Origin: Cannabis sativa
Taxonomy: Eukaryota > Streptophyta > Magnoliopsida > Rosales > Cannabaceae
Reading direction: 5' to 3'
DNA: 64,000 nt
Assembly (NCBI RefSeq): GCF_029168945.1
Contig: NC_083603.1
Coordinates: forward strand, 48,990,406 to 49,054,405
Positions within the stretch are counted from its first letter, which is position 1. Each line of letters opens with the position of its first letter. Made by a program: the position numbers and the translations under genes. Of this stretch, positions 24,381 to 34,849 are shown piece after piece. A model generated the notes under the pieces. The model did no database searches, had not been told where the DNA came from, and saw only the letters and a list, made by a program, of their open reading frames with translations.

Positions 24381-24793
24381 TTTCAAAAAAAAAAAAGAAA
24401 ATAACGTATCAGTTTGTTTAAGTATTCGAATCGTATTGTTTAAGTGAACTCGTCCATTTGCTGTTCCTCAATTTTGTTATCTCATTTGCTTATTGTTTGG
24501 TACCCTAATATCGCTTCTTCAAAAAAAAAAAGAAAAAAGAGTAAAGTTAATCCGTGAACCCTGCACCCAATTTTGTTCTATAGAGTGACAGAGGAGTTTG
24601 GTTTATTATTGTACTTTTTTAAAGGAATACATCTCTTTTCTTGTGAATGCTTGTAGAGAGGTACAAAAATTTTGGTCATTCAGTGGATTTTTCTTAAAAA
24701 TTGTCAATTTTGCCAATGTGAACTTTATCAAATTTAAACCAAACTGCAAGTTTTTCTGCTGCAATTTTTCTGAAGGATTAAGCTCTTTTGCAG
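24381..24793. other. Non-coding part of captured region
   Basis: A/T tracts and intron-like sequence ending in TTTTGCAG at 24793, the acceptor of the KEA exon. No separate gene seen. Confidence 0.5.
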
Positions 24794-24929
24794 GGAAAAT
24801 TATATCTGTTGCTTCTTGGAACGACAGCTCTCAGTCTGGTAACAACGCCACTGCTCTTCAAGTTGATTCCTGCCGTTGTTCATCTTGGGGTCTTATTGCG
24901 GTGGTTTTCTCCAGATAGCCCGAGTGAGG
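24794..24929 (+). pseudogene. Captured fragment: exon of a KEA-type potassium/proton antiporter
   Basis: Reads GKLYLLLLGTTALSLVTTPL, then LFKLIPAVVHLGVLLRWFSPDSPSE, the last transmembrane segment and start of the tail of plant KEA4/5/6-type antiporters. It is bounded by an intact CAG acceptor and a GTAACA donor (24930), so capture was from genomic DNA, not from mRNA. Confidence 0.88.
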
Positions 24930-25267
24930 TAACAATCTTGTCTTGTATACATATACATATATTATGCATGCATGAAACTGCCTCCACAGCAAATTACAAA
25001 TTCGAGTTATCTAATCATTGAGTAAAGTAAGAGTTTTGAGGTACTTAGGAAGTTGTTTGTCCTACCAGATTGGATATATATAAAGGGGATAATCTTTGGT
25101 CAGACAGTGCTAAGCGTATTGCTATCTTGGTCCACGGCTCTCATGATTCATGATATTAAACATAAAAATATGAAATGGTATGTGAGAACAACTAAGCCAT
25201 TCAAAACAGCTAATTTTTGCTTCCATTGTATGCTGCGTTTGATGACCAAATGTGTTTTGCTCTGTAG

Positions 25268-25376
25268 GTCAAGGAACGGACTGCGAATGCCAACGATTTC
25301 GTCAACGGTGGATCTCATGTGATGGAATATGGGAGTAGAAGTATAAGAGCAGAGAAGCTCTATCTCTACCAAAAGG
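25268..25376 (+). pseudogene. Captured exon of an unidentified host gene
   Basis: Between a GTAG acceptor and a possible GT donor the plus strand reads VKERTANANDFVNGGSHVME, then YGSRSIRAEKLYLYQK. It looks like conserved coding sequence but I do not recognise the family. Sequence to about 25490 has another open stretch in a different frame (GFDPATVNYPPNNNKLHMAM), perhaps the same gene. Confidence 0.4.
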
Positions 25377-25689
25377 TTTTGATCCTGCCACTGTTAACTA
25401 CCCACCCAACAATAACAAACTACACATGGCTATGGAAGTTGTGAACCAAAGAGATGCAACTATACTTCTAGATTTTCTCATGTGTGCACTTAAAAATGTG
25501 ACTCAATATTTATGAATTGATGCATGTACAAATTTAATAACTTTAACCATTTGTTGTTTTTTTTTAAAAAATAGTTTGTTGTACGTACTTAAAGATTGTA
25601 CTATAATATATATTTCATTATATAAAGAAAAAAGAAATTATTACCATTATTAATTATATCATTATTAATTATATAATTATTTTATATAA

Positions 25690-26011
25690 TTTACTACCAA
25701 AAACTGGTAATAAATAGTTGGACATTATAATTTATTAGTTTTGCTACTAATTTTTGGTAGCAAAATAATTATATTGAATATTAAAAGCTAATAATTTTGC
25801 TACTAGAATAAATATTATTTGCTACCAAAAAATTAGAAGCCAAAAAAATAGTATCAACTACCAAACATTTGGTAGCAAAATACTTTCAGCGACCGAGATA
25901 CAACTACCAATTTGCTACCAAAAAATTTGGTAGCAAAAAAAGTATTAGCTACCAAATATAGATTATTTGCTACCAACTTTGTAGTAGCTAAAACTTATAT
26001 TTCTTGTAGTA
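25690..26011. repeat. Right (5') terminal inverted repeat and subterminal motif array
   Basis: Dense TTTGCTACCAAAAA/TTTGGTAGCAAAA motifs in both orientations, ending in TTTCTTGTAGTA, the inverse of the left end. 25491-25689 before it is AT-rich with nothing recognised. Confidence 0.85.
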
Positions 26012-28712
26012 GGTAATGTCGGGTCTTGAGAGAGTTAAGTAGAGCAGCCTACCAATTAGTTGTCTATAAGGAGAGGGATCGACAAGGGGTTCTCCTTGTT
26101 CATCATCAAGTTTGAGGTGTGGATCCATGGGAGTCTTGGTGGGCTTGCTGCCTATATACCCAGTGTCTTCAAGTAGTTGGATAGTATATTTTCTTTGAGA
26201 CAAGAAGAGGCCTTCTGTAGAGCGTGCTATTTCAAAACCAAGGAAGTATTTCAGAGGACCGAGAGCTTTGAGGCTGAATCTATTGTTGAGAGACTCTTGT
26301 AATTGATGAAGAAGAGAAAAGTTAGGTCCGGTTATGACAATGTCATCGATGTAGACAAGGAGGGCAATAAAAGTCTCATGTGACCCTTTTGTGAAGAGGG
26401 TAATCAGCAAGGGATTGTTGAAAGCCTTCTTCGAGAAGAGCATCTGAAAGTTTTCGATACCATTGTCTTGAAGACTGTTTAAGACCATATATTGACTTAT
26501 GAAACTTGCAAACAAGAGGGGTGTTGGGTGGAGTGGCAGTGGACAAGTTAAGACCTTGTGGCAATGTCATATATACTTCTTCTTGTAAATCTCCATTGAG
26601 GAAGGCGTTGTTGATGTCAAGTTGAAGGATAGGCCATTGTTTGATGGTGGAGATGGCTAAGAGTAACTTGAAGGTGACCATTTTGGCAACTGGAGAGAAG
26701 GTGTCAAAAAAATCAAGCCCTTCTTGTTGTGTGTAGCCTTGTGCAACAAGGCGTGCTTTACATCTTTTGATGGATCCATCACTATTATATTTGATCTTGT
26801 AGACCCAACAACAACCTATGGCACGTTTGTTTGGAGGCAATGGAACCACAGTCCATGTCTTGTTTTTAATGAGGGCAAAGAGCTCAGTTTGCATAGCGTC
26901 GTTCCATATCTTACTATGCACGACTTGGTTGTATGATGTGGGTTCAAAGAGTGCCGTAACTGCAAGAATAAAAGCCCTGTAAGAATCAGAAAGTTTATGG
27001 TAAGATAAGAATTTATCAAGTGAGTGAGGTGTAGAGGATCTGTCATGAAGGACAGAATGACACTCGTAATCTCGAAGGTATCCAGGAGGCTTTGACACTC
27101 TGCTGGTGCGTCTCAGATGCTTAGGAGAAGTAGCAGCAGTAGTGATGTCAATGGCTGTTGGTGAAGTGTTTGATGGAACATTCTCGGGGCATTGATCCAC
27201 ATTTATTGGAGTAAAAAGACTTGAATCAGGTGCGCTGATGGTGATTGAAGGAATTGTTGCTGGTGTGTCTGAATTGACAACATCAGGAATGTGTGTTTGC
27301 ATTGTTGCTGGTGCGGATTGTTGTATTGTTGCTGGTGTGTTGGGACAGTTTTCCTGCATTGTTTTATTAGTACTTGAAATGCTATTACCTGCTGTAGGGA
27401 AATCTTGGACAGGTGTTAGAGTAACACTAGATGAAGGTAAAACCATATGAGAAAAAGGATCTATGGTGTTAGTGTCAGAATTTAATTTGTGAAAAGGATA
27501 AACACTTTCATGGTAAATAACATTTCGTGAAACAAATATTTGTTTTGAGTTTATGTCATATAGTTTATACCCTTTAATTCCTTGGGGATAACCTATGAAC
27601 ACGCATGGTCTAGCCCTTGGTTCAAACTTGGTTCTATGAGCTGTAATAGTAGAAGCAAATACAAGACAACCGAAACTTCTCAAGTTAGTGTAATCAGGCA
27701 TTTCATTAAAGAGCAATTCATAAGGAGTTTTATTTCCAAGATTTGGTGTGGGAGTTCGGTTAATGAGAAAAATCGAAGTTAACAAACAATCTGTCCAAAA
27801 GATTATAGGTAATTTACATTGAAAATATAGAGCACGAGCAACATTTAAGAGATGTTGATGTTTTCTTTCAGCAACAGTGTTTTGTTCGGGGGTTTCAACA
27901 CAACTGAAATCGTGCATTATACCATGTACGAAGAGTTCTTTAAACACCAACTCCTGGGCATTGTCGGACCTGAATTTCTTAAAAACACAATTAAATTGAG
28001 TTTGAACATAAGTAAGAAACTGAGGGATAATATTAATAACATCAGATTTATTTTTGAGTAAATATATCCAAGTGAATCTAGAATGATCATCGACAAGACT
28101 AAGAAAATATTTATGATTTGAATGAGAAGGAATGTGATATGGACCCCAAATGTCACAATGAATCAAGTCAAATTTATTAGTAGAAAAATTGTTATTATTT
28201 GAGAAAGGTAATTTCTTTTGTTTGGCTAAGGGGCAAATATAACATGGCTGTTTTTTGTGCAAGGAATCAAAATTACAATTCAAAGTATTGCTAAGTAAAG
28301 AAAGGCAATTTTTAGAAGGGTGTCCCATCCTCGAATGCCATATGTCAGTAGTAACCGTGCATACACAGACATCTTTAGGTGTAGGATCCAACATGTAAAG
28401 GCCATTCTTAACTCTACCTTTGCCAATCATTCTCTTGTTGAGGGTTTCCTGGACATGAAAACCATTAGTATTGAAAATAACAATAGCATAGTTATCATTA
28501 ATAAGACAACTCACAGATATTATATTGAACTTAAAATTAGGGACATAAACAACATTCTTAAGAGTTAAGGACTCATCAACCTTGACAGAACCACTTCGAT
28601 TGACAACAATAGTTTCATTGTTGGGTAATATCAAGTTAGTATTACTCATGGGACATATGTATTGGAATAATTTGGCATTGTTGCAGATATGTCGCGTTGC
28701 ACCAGAATCCAA
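26012..28712 (-). pseudogene. Copia pol: protease, integrase and reverse transcriptase, frameshifted
   Basis: Minus-strand frames. The 28712 end starts at the protease motif MDSGATRHICN; the GAG-pre-integrase zinc region (HSRMGHPS, CYICPLAKQ) follows; then the integrase core with D in LIHCDIWGPYH, D in RSDNAQEL and E in TPEQNTVAERKHQ. The RT has [40 protein letters not shown] and YGLKQSSRQWY. A frame change near 26400-26500 breaks RT; the other frame continues with LLVYIDDIVITG and SPYRQLIGRLLY up to LSRPDIT at the CACTA edge. Confidence 0.9.
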
Positions 28713-28715
28713 TAT

Positions 28716-29930
28716 TTAATTTTGTTTAGAAACAGAAATATTATTGCAAGTTAAAACAATACCTGAGTTACCTGATGAGGAACTCGGATCGGGGGCTGTC
28801 ACAGTTGGTTGTTGACTTGCTAATAGGTTGAGAAGTTGCTGATATTGAGCAGCATTTAGTTGAGGAAGAAGGGTGCTGCTATCATCAACTGTAGTGTTAT
28901 TTTCATTGCTGGTTTGCACTTGATTGGCAGCAGCTTCTTTGCCTTTATTTTTGTTAAAACCAGGTGGATATCCATGAATCTTGTAACATTTTTTAATGGT
29001 GTGTCCAAGGATGTTACAATGTGTGCAAAAAGGTCTGTTTCTTTTAGGTGGATGAGTCTTGGTTCCTTGACTTTCTGATCTGCTAGCACCGCCTCTGTTG
29101 TTCTGAAAAGCAAATGCCATGTTCGAGTTGGAATCGGTCGCACCAGTAGCATTGTTTTTCTGGTTTTCTTCTTGTGTGACAAGGTGAAACACACGGCTGA
29201 CTTCAGGGAGAGGGTCCATTAGGAGGATACTGCCACGGACATGGGAAAATTGATCAGACAATCCCATTAGGAAAGAGATGACATAATCCATGTGGTAGTG
29301 TTCCTGCAATTTTTTTTATTCCTCCACAGGTACAACAGTTACATGTACAAGTGGGTCTATAATTGGACAGCTCTTCCCAAATAGTTTTGAGCTTAGTAAA
29401 TTACATACTAATATTTTGATTTTCTTGCCTTAGATTCATGAGAGCTTTTCTAAGGTTGTATATATGAGGTCCATTTCTTTGATGAAATCGAACCTTTAAA
29501 TCTGCCCAAATAGCAGCAGCAGATTCATCGGAAAGAATGCAGAAGAACTGTCTTTAGAAACCGAATTTAGAATCCATGAAATCATTATGTTATTGTTTCT
29601 AACCCAGGCATTATAAAGGACATAATCGGAAGGAGGAGGTTTGGGAATACTACCATCAAGAAAACCCAATTTATTCTTGACAGAAATAGAGAGTTGCATA
29701 GCTCTACTCCAAGAAACGTAATTGTCTTGGCCAGTTAGTAATTGAGATACAAGAATGTTACCTGGATTATCTCCATAGTGAAGATAATATGGGTTTGTTG
29801 GATCCTCAAGGGGGTTCTTCACGCATCCAATTTGTAGAACTGGATTGGTCTGTAAGCTGGGATTTTGTGTTGCAGAGGGAGTGGAATCTCCGATTTCAGA
29901 TCTGGTTGAGGTCTGGTCTTCATTCGACAT
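28716..29930 (-). pseudogene. Copia gag, disrupted
   Basis: The ATG at 29930 opens the gag N-terminus (NPYYLHYGDNPGNILVSQLL ... SWSRAMQLSISVKNKLGFLDG). The frame is lost near 29500; the downstream part (29309-28716) has MDYVISFLMGLSDQFSHVRG and a zinc knuckle CTHCNILGHTIKKCYKIHGYP. It ends at a stop immediately before the protease ORF. Confidence 0.85.
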
Positions 29931-30080
29931 AGTGAAACATCAACAGGGAAGAATTTCAGGATAGCAAGATTAGTTGCGCCGAGGGGACAACTCGGGGAAG
30001 AAGAGCAGAGTAGAGACAGCAACAATGGCGTCGCCGGAGGTTGCGGAAGGATAGGCTCAATCAAGGGAAAGCATTCCTTT

Positions 30081-30095
30081 CCCGCTTGGATACCA
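30081..30095 (-). other. Primer binding site of the split copia
   Basis: Minus strand TGGTATCCAAGCGGG, directly next to the 5' LTR end GCATTA. Resembles the initiator tRNA-Met site with two changes. Confidence 0.7.
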
Positions 30096-30357
30096 TAATG
30101 CGAAAAGAGAAAAAGGCAGAATGAAAATTGTATTATTGAATGAATGGAAAAGAACTATTTTACAGGCTATATATACAGGGCAGATCAGGGGTGACACATC
30201 AACCCAATTTAACATGTGCAAAACACCAGGACAAGAACCAACCGACTCAACAAAATAACTAACCTATTTGACATATCTAAACTGAAATAACCGATTGAGG
30301 ATAAATAGGAGAAGCAGTTAGGATTAGTAAAAAACAGCTGACTTAGTAATTCTGATA
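30096..30357 (-). repeat. 5' LTR of the split copia (262 bp)
   Basis: Matches 11553-11813. Plus strand runs TAATGC...CTGATA, with TSD TCTAA immediately outside. Confidence 0.9.
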
Positions 30358-30362
30358 TCTAA

Positions 30363-30524
30363 CTTAATTTTGTTTGAATGGTTGTTCTCCAAGCCATGTG
30401 CGAGTCGAGTTATAGGTGTGTGTATATATAGGATGTTATGACAATTAAGAGATACACACTTAACCAACTTGTTGAACTGTTAAAACAGTTAGTTGGTTTC
30501 TTGAAAGTGGTCAAAACACCAACA
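30363..30524 (-). repeat. Other part of the old interrupted LTR
   Basis: Continues the sequence left of 11552 after removal of the copia and one TSD copy. Contains a short inverted repeat (AACCAACT...AGTTGGTT) and ends CACCAACA, a possible LTR start in minus orientation. Confidence 0.35.
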
Positions 30525-31205
30525 AATTTGTTGAGTGGTAACCTATTTTTTCTTGAGTCAAATAAATTTAGATCTTAATCAGTCCTTATTCTCCTTAACA
30601 AAGAAAATTGACAAATTTAATAATGTATATAACATTCACTAAATGTTTTTTTATTTAAAATTGTAATAATAATAATTTTATTGTAATATTTAGCAATTAC
30701 ACGCGTTACAACAACATATAAGGTCGGCTCTAGGCATAGGTGGACTAGGGCCTGGGCCTAGGACCCACTCATTTTAGGGGTCTAAATAAAAAAATACCTT
30801 TTAAAAATTATACATATATTTTTTAATAATTTTTAAAAATATCATTTATCTTTATATTAAGGGCCAAAAAAAATTATTTTGTTACACTATATGAATTTAA
30901 AAGTTAAATTGATTTTGTAAAATAATAAAAGATTAAAATTGATTGATTTTTTCATATTATTCAAACAATATGTGCGTCTGTCCTTTATTTTTCAACACAT
31001 ATGTTCAATAAATCATATTTTAATTTAAATCATCTAAAAAAATCATGTGTCATTAATATAGAAAAACAGAAAACCATGGTCATTAATATAGAAAAACATA
31101 AAAAAAAAAAAAAAATGACTCATGATCTTCAAAGCATACAAAAGTTGGTGCATGATAGTTTTGGACTCATGATCTTCTATATGTATTTATCTGTTATTAA
31201 ATTAA
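30525..31205. other. AT-rich intergenic DNA
   Basis: No gene seen. 30720-30785 contains GGTCGGCTCTAGGCATAGG and GGGCCTGGGCCTAGGACCC, wording often seen at ends of degraded plant hAT-like elements. No partner end was found, so no element is called. Confidence 0.4.
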
Positions 31206-31625
31206 GGCTAATTAGGATTTTTGCTCCCTAAATTTTGACATGTATCAAATCATACACCCTGAACTTTTAAGGTCGTTAAAAATGCTCCATGAACTATTGA
31301 GATTGTTGGATTTAAGGACTACTTTTGTCTAATTTCATTTAATTTTACTATTTCAGTAATTGTTTATATACTAAATCATGCTCCCCGAACTTTGATATCT
31401 ATCGAATCATGTCCCTCAAACTTTGACATGTACTAAATCATGGTTCCTGAACTTTCATCCATGTAAGACTTTTTTACAAAAATTAAAAAAGTCCATAATC
31501 TAGTTTCAAAAAAAAAAAGGTCCATAATCTCAATAGTTTAGGGGGTATTTTTAACGACCTTAAAAGTTCAGGGAGCATGATTTGGTACATGTTAAAGTTC
31601 ATGAGGGAAAAAATCCTAATTAGCC
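31206..31625. mobile_element. Mutator-like MITE, copy 1 (420 bp)
   Basis: Imperfect palindrome: starts GGCTAATTAGGATTTTT and ends AAAAATCCTAATTAGCC. Flanked by the exact 9-bp duplication TTAAATTAA (31197-31205, 31626-31634). The 9-bp TSD is characteristic of Mutator-like elements. No coding capacity. Inner sequence has repeated ACTAAATCATG and GAACTTT(A/C)A words in both orientations. Confidence 0.85.
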
Positions 31626-31654
31626 TTAAATTAATAATTGATTGATTTATATTA

Positions 31655-32037
31655 AGGGTAAATACTACTATTTTGGACCTTGTGTTTTGTAAAAATTATA
31701 AATTAGACCATCTGTTTTGTTAGATGACAAAACAGACTCTGTATTTTTTAAAATTTTACAAATAGGACCCTGAACTGACTTTTTGTCAAAATAAAACTTA
31801 ATAATAATCTGATCTAGAGATATTATATATGATAAAGCTAGTTACATTTTCTGTATCTGTTCGTATTAGAAATTATCTTAAAGTTGGTTATATTAAAAAA
31901 TAAAATTGTGAAAAATTAAGTTTAGGGTCCTATTTTTACCATTTTAGAAAATATAGGATCCATTTTGTCATTCAACAAAACTGAGGGTCTAATTAGTAAC
32001 TTTTGTAAAATACAGGATCTAAAATAATATTTACCCT
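31655..32037. mobile_element. Second inverted-repeat (MITE-like) element (383 bp)
   Basis: Starts AGGGTAAATACTACTATTTT and ends AAAATAATATTTACCCT, with inverted similarity continuing inward (GGACCTTGTGTTTTGTAAAA against TTTTGTAAAATACAGGATC). Flanks share TATATTA (31648-31654, 32038-32044). A different family from the 9-bp-TSD MITE only 30 bp away. Confidence 0.7.
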
Positions 32038-32044
32038 TATATTA

Positions 32045-32351
32045 ATTACTTATGTTATTATTATTTTATTAAATTGTTGAGTGGTTCCAAAAGGTTATTT
32101 CATTTTATATTGAATCATAAACAATAAAATGAGAATCAATAAAAAAATTCTTACATGAAATAGTAAATTTTTAAGCTGCCATATAGATTTTACTACAACT
32201 GTTTGTACGTTTCAATGATAACATTTCATATATTTCTTTAAGCGTTTATTTAGTAATTTATTTTAAATTTAAAGGTTGTTAAAACATGAAAAATTGCTAG
32301 TTATTTACTACGATTATGAAATTGCTCAACACATTGCATTCTACAAAAGAA
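32045..32351. other. AT-rich intergenic DNA
   Basis: Nothing recognised besides AT-rich sequence. Ends at the copia TSD TAAAG (32352-32356). Confidence 0.6.
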
Positions 32352-32356
32352 TAAAG

Positions 32357-32835
32357 TATTAGAATATTTCTAATTAAGGAAATAAAATAATATTATTGAT
32401 TCTGATAAATGAATATTTTATATTCATTGAATTTGGACGAAATCAATTACGTAATATTCTATATATGGTCAGATTTCTATATTCATTACCTGATTTGATT
32501 TCCTGAATTAATTGTCAAAATATTCTGACAATTAATGTGGCACGTACATCGATGGAGTATCTCACCTATAAATATAGGGTCTCGGTCCCGAGCTCCTCAC
32601 TCATTCCGTTCATAACAAAGAAATTCCATCTAAAGAGAGTTGAGAGAGCGAGGAAGCCCGATTACCCACATCAACCAGTTTCCTTTGCAGATCAAAGCTT
32701 ATGTGGGTTTAAAGCTCAAGAATCAATGGCTGGAGGTATTTCGATCCTTAATTATAGTGCATATATGTTTTTATTAATTTCGCACTTTATACATAATCAT
32801 ATATGTTTCAGTTTATACATATAAATTGTCTAACA
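32357..32835 (+). repeat. 5' LTR (479 bp)
   Basis: Same length as 39125-39603 and almost identical, apart from a few changes around 32535-32620. Contains CTATAAATATAGGG near 32571, a plausible TATA region. The 95-codon ORF inside it occurs in both LTRs and is not a gene on present evidence. Confidence 0.92.
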
Positions 32836-32850
32836 GTTGGTATCAGAGCG
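32836..32850 (+). other. Primer binding site of the eroded copia
   Basis: TTGGTATCAGAGCGG directly follows the LTR, matching initiator tRNA-Met. Confidence 0.88.
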
Positions 32851-32879
32851 GATTATATATCTCTGCCTTGATTTTTTTT

Positions 32880-33560
32880 TTTTTTTGAGTTTCATATATA
32901 TATATATATTTACGGGGTTCTTCATTTATAATATAAATTATATATATTTTATATATACTTTTATATTATATAATCCCGATTATATATATATTCATACTCA
33001 ATTTATTTTTTATATATACATATATATATATATTCATCTTCATATTTACGTTTATATATATATTATATACATTCATTTATACCGTATAATATATATATAT
33101 ATTTCTGGGTATACTTTCATATTATTATTCATTTATTCATTGATTTCTTTCCATATAATTAATTATCATATTCTATTATATATTTGTATGATATTTATAT
33201 GGTTTAATATGTATATACAAGTATATATGTATATATATGTATACAGTATTGGTTTTTGTTTATATATATATTTTATATATATATACACATTTTCTTTTCA
33301 TTTAAGTATATATATTCATATTTATATATATACACTTTTATATTCATATTTCATAATCTATATGTTCATATGTATACACACATTCATATTTATATTCATA
33401 TACTGTGTATATACATATAATTTTTCATGTATATATGTTTATATATAATACTCAATGCTTTCATATTTTTATTGCATAAAATTGTATGTAATATTATCTT
33501 CCATACATTAATGATGATTTTATGCAGTATATACATTGTATACGAGTATATATATACATG
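32880..33560. repeat. Long AT-rich simple-sequence region
   Basis: Begins with a T14-type run, then about 650 bp of degenerate TATATA/ATATAC repeats. The open frame at 32837-33448 is almost entirely Ile, Tyr, Phe and His and results from this composition. Confidence 0.85.
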
Positions 33561-34849
33561 AAGGTTTTATTTTTCGGTCTGTAATTTTTTCGTTTTCATT
33601 TTTTGGTATTTATTTCGAATCCTCTACTTATTACTATATTCATATAATATTTTAGATCGATTTTATGAATGAAAAGGATTTGAAAACCATCTGAAAACTG
33701 AAAAATTCTCTTAAGAACACGATCGGACCCGAAAGAATATTTATGAAATTAAAGTCTACATTTTACGTATTTTTTGATGCTTGAAATCAATATGGATCTT
33801 TTAATTTATTCATTTAGATCATTTTTTAATTGATTTCATGAATTTTAGTCGTCGGTGTTGTTTTTCAGGGCAGTTTTTTTCAAAAAAAAAAAAAGGAAAA
33901 TTAAGAAAAATTTAAGAAAATTCCAAATTTTTTATTATTTTGATTTATTTTTGGAATTTTATTTTATTTCCTTATTTTTGTTTATTTAGTCAATTAAATT
34001 ACATTTATTTAAACTTTCCATTCTTATTTAACATATATCTTCATATATTATATGTTATTTAGTAATAAATTATTATGGAAAGTTTTTAATTTGGTAAATT
34101 AATTATATGTTTTATTTTTTACATGTAATTACAATAATTGTGATATTTTAAAAATGTGAATATTTAATTATTCTACAATTAAGTGCGCAATTATTATATT
34201 TATTTACCAATTAAGTAATTTATTGATTAAATTAATTGATAATCTGCCATTAAGTATATTCTTTAATTTTGCATTTAATTCATTTCATATAATTAATTGT
34301 ACTAATTTGTATATTTACCTTATTTATACAAATTAATTATTAGTGCAAATATTTAAGATATTATATGGTCATAAATGCATAATTAATTATATATTATGGA
34401 ATTAAGCATTTAATTTATTATCATACAGTAATTGTATTAATTTGTATTTATTTGGCAAATTTATTTTTAATACAATTAATTTTGATTTGTATGATTTAAA
34501 TGCTATACATAAATTCCTTTTATAGTGCTAAATATATTTAGAAATATTCAAACATTAAGATAGGTTGAATATTTTTATAGCACATTAAGTTTCATAAAAC
34601 TTCATAAAATTATTCATAAAATATTCATAAAACTTCCTAAAATGAATAAAATATGAATAAAATGTAAGTAATTTTGTGGTTTGACATAAGAAAACATGAA
34701 TTTGGGACAAATGCTCATATCTAGAACGGTTTTTAATGATCTTCGGACGACCACACTAGGAGCATTAATCTCAGTGATTGTCTACTATGTTAATAACGAA
34801 ATTACTTTTAGGTAGAGCCCAATTCCTAATGTCAAAGTGAAAATATAAT

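Larger units (their letters stand above)
12417..26011 (-). mobile_element. CACTA (En/Spm-type) DNA transposon, 13.6 kb, carrying host gene fragments
   Basis: Both ends carry the inverted terminal repeat TACTACAAGAAA, followed by TTTTAGCTAC. The canonical CACTACAAGAAA has C at the first base. Arrays of inverted GCTACCA/TGGTAGC motifs fill the subterminal 300-400 bp at each end, as in En/Spm. The interior encodes a TNP2 transposase and a TnpA-like protein, both on the minus strand, so the functional 5' end is at 26011. The 5.4 kb between that end and TNP2 holds captured host exons. The 3-bp flanks read GGC (left) and GGT (right), an imperfect TSD. The element lies in the copia RT/RNase H region. 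Confidence 0.92.
11553..30357 (-). mobile_element. Ty1/copia retrotransposon, split by a CACTA transposon
   Basis: Direct repeats of 261 and 262 bp (11553-11813, 30096-30357) bound copia gag-pol remains on the minus strand. The flanks carry the TSD TCTAA (11548-11552 and 30358-30362). Removing the 13.6 kb CACTA leaves about 5.2 kb, normal for copia. In element orientation the LTR runs 5'-TATCAG...GCATTA-3', so the ends are TA...TA. Domain order is gag, protease, integrase, RT, RNase H, as in copia. Frameshifts and stops show it is inactive. The gag opening (YYLHYGDNPG, LLTGQDNYVSWSRAM) resembles the RE1/RE2-like plant copia polyproteins; I did not assign a lineage. Confidence 0.9.

Noticed and set aside
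30720..30785. End of a hAT-like transposon
   Set aside because: Suggestive GC-rich wording, but no inverted partner or 8-bp duplication was found nearby.
32837..33448. 203-codon plus-strand open frame rich in Ile, Tyr and Phe
   Set aside because: It is translated TATA simple sequence inside a retrotransposon, with no domain and no similar frame elsewhere.
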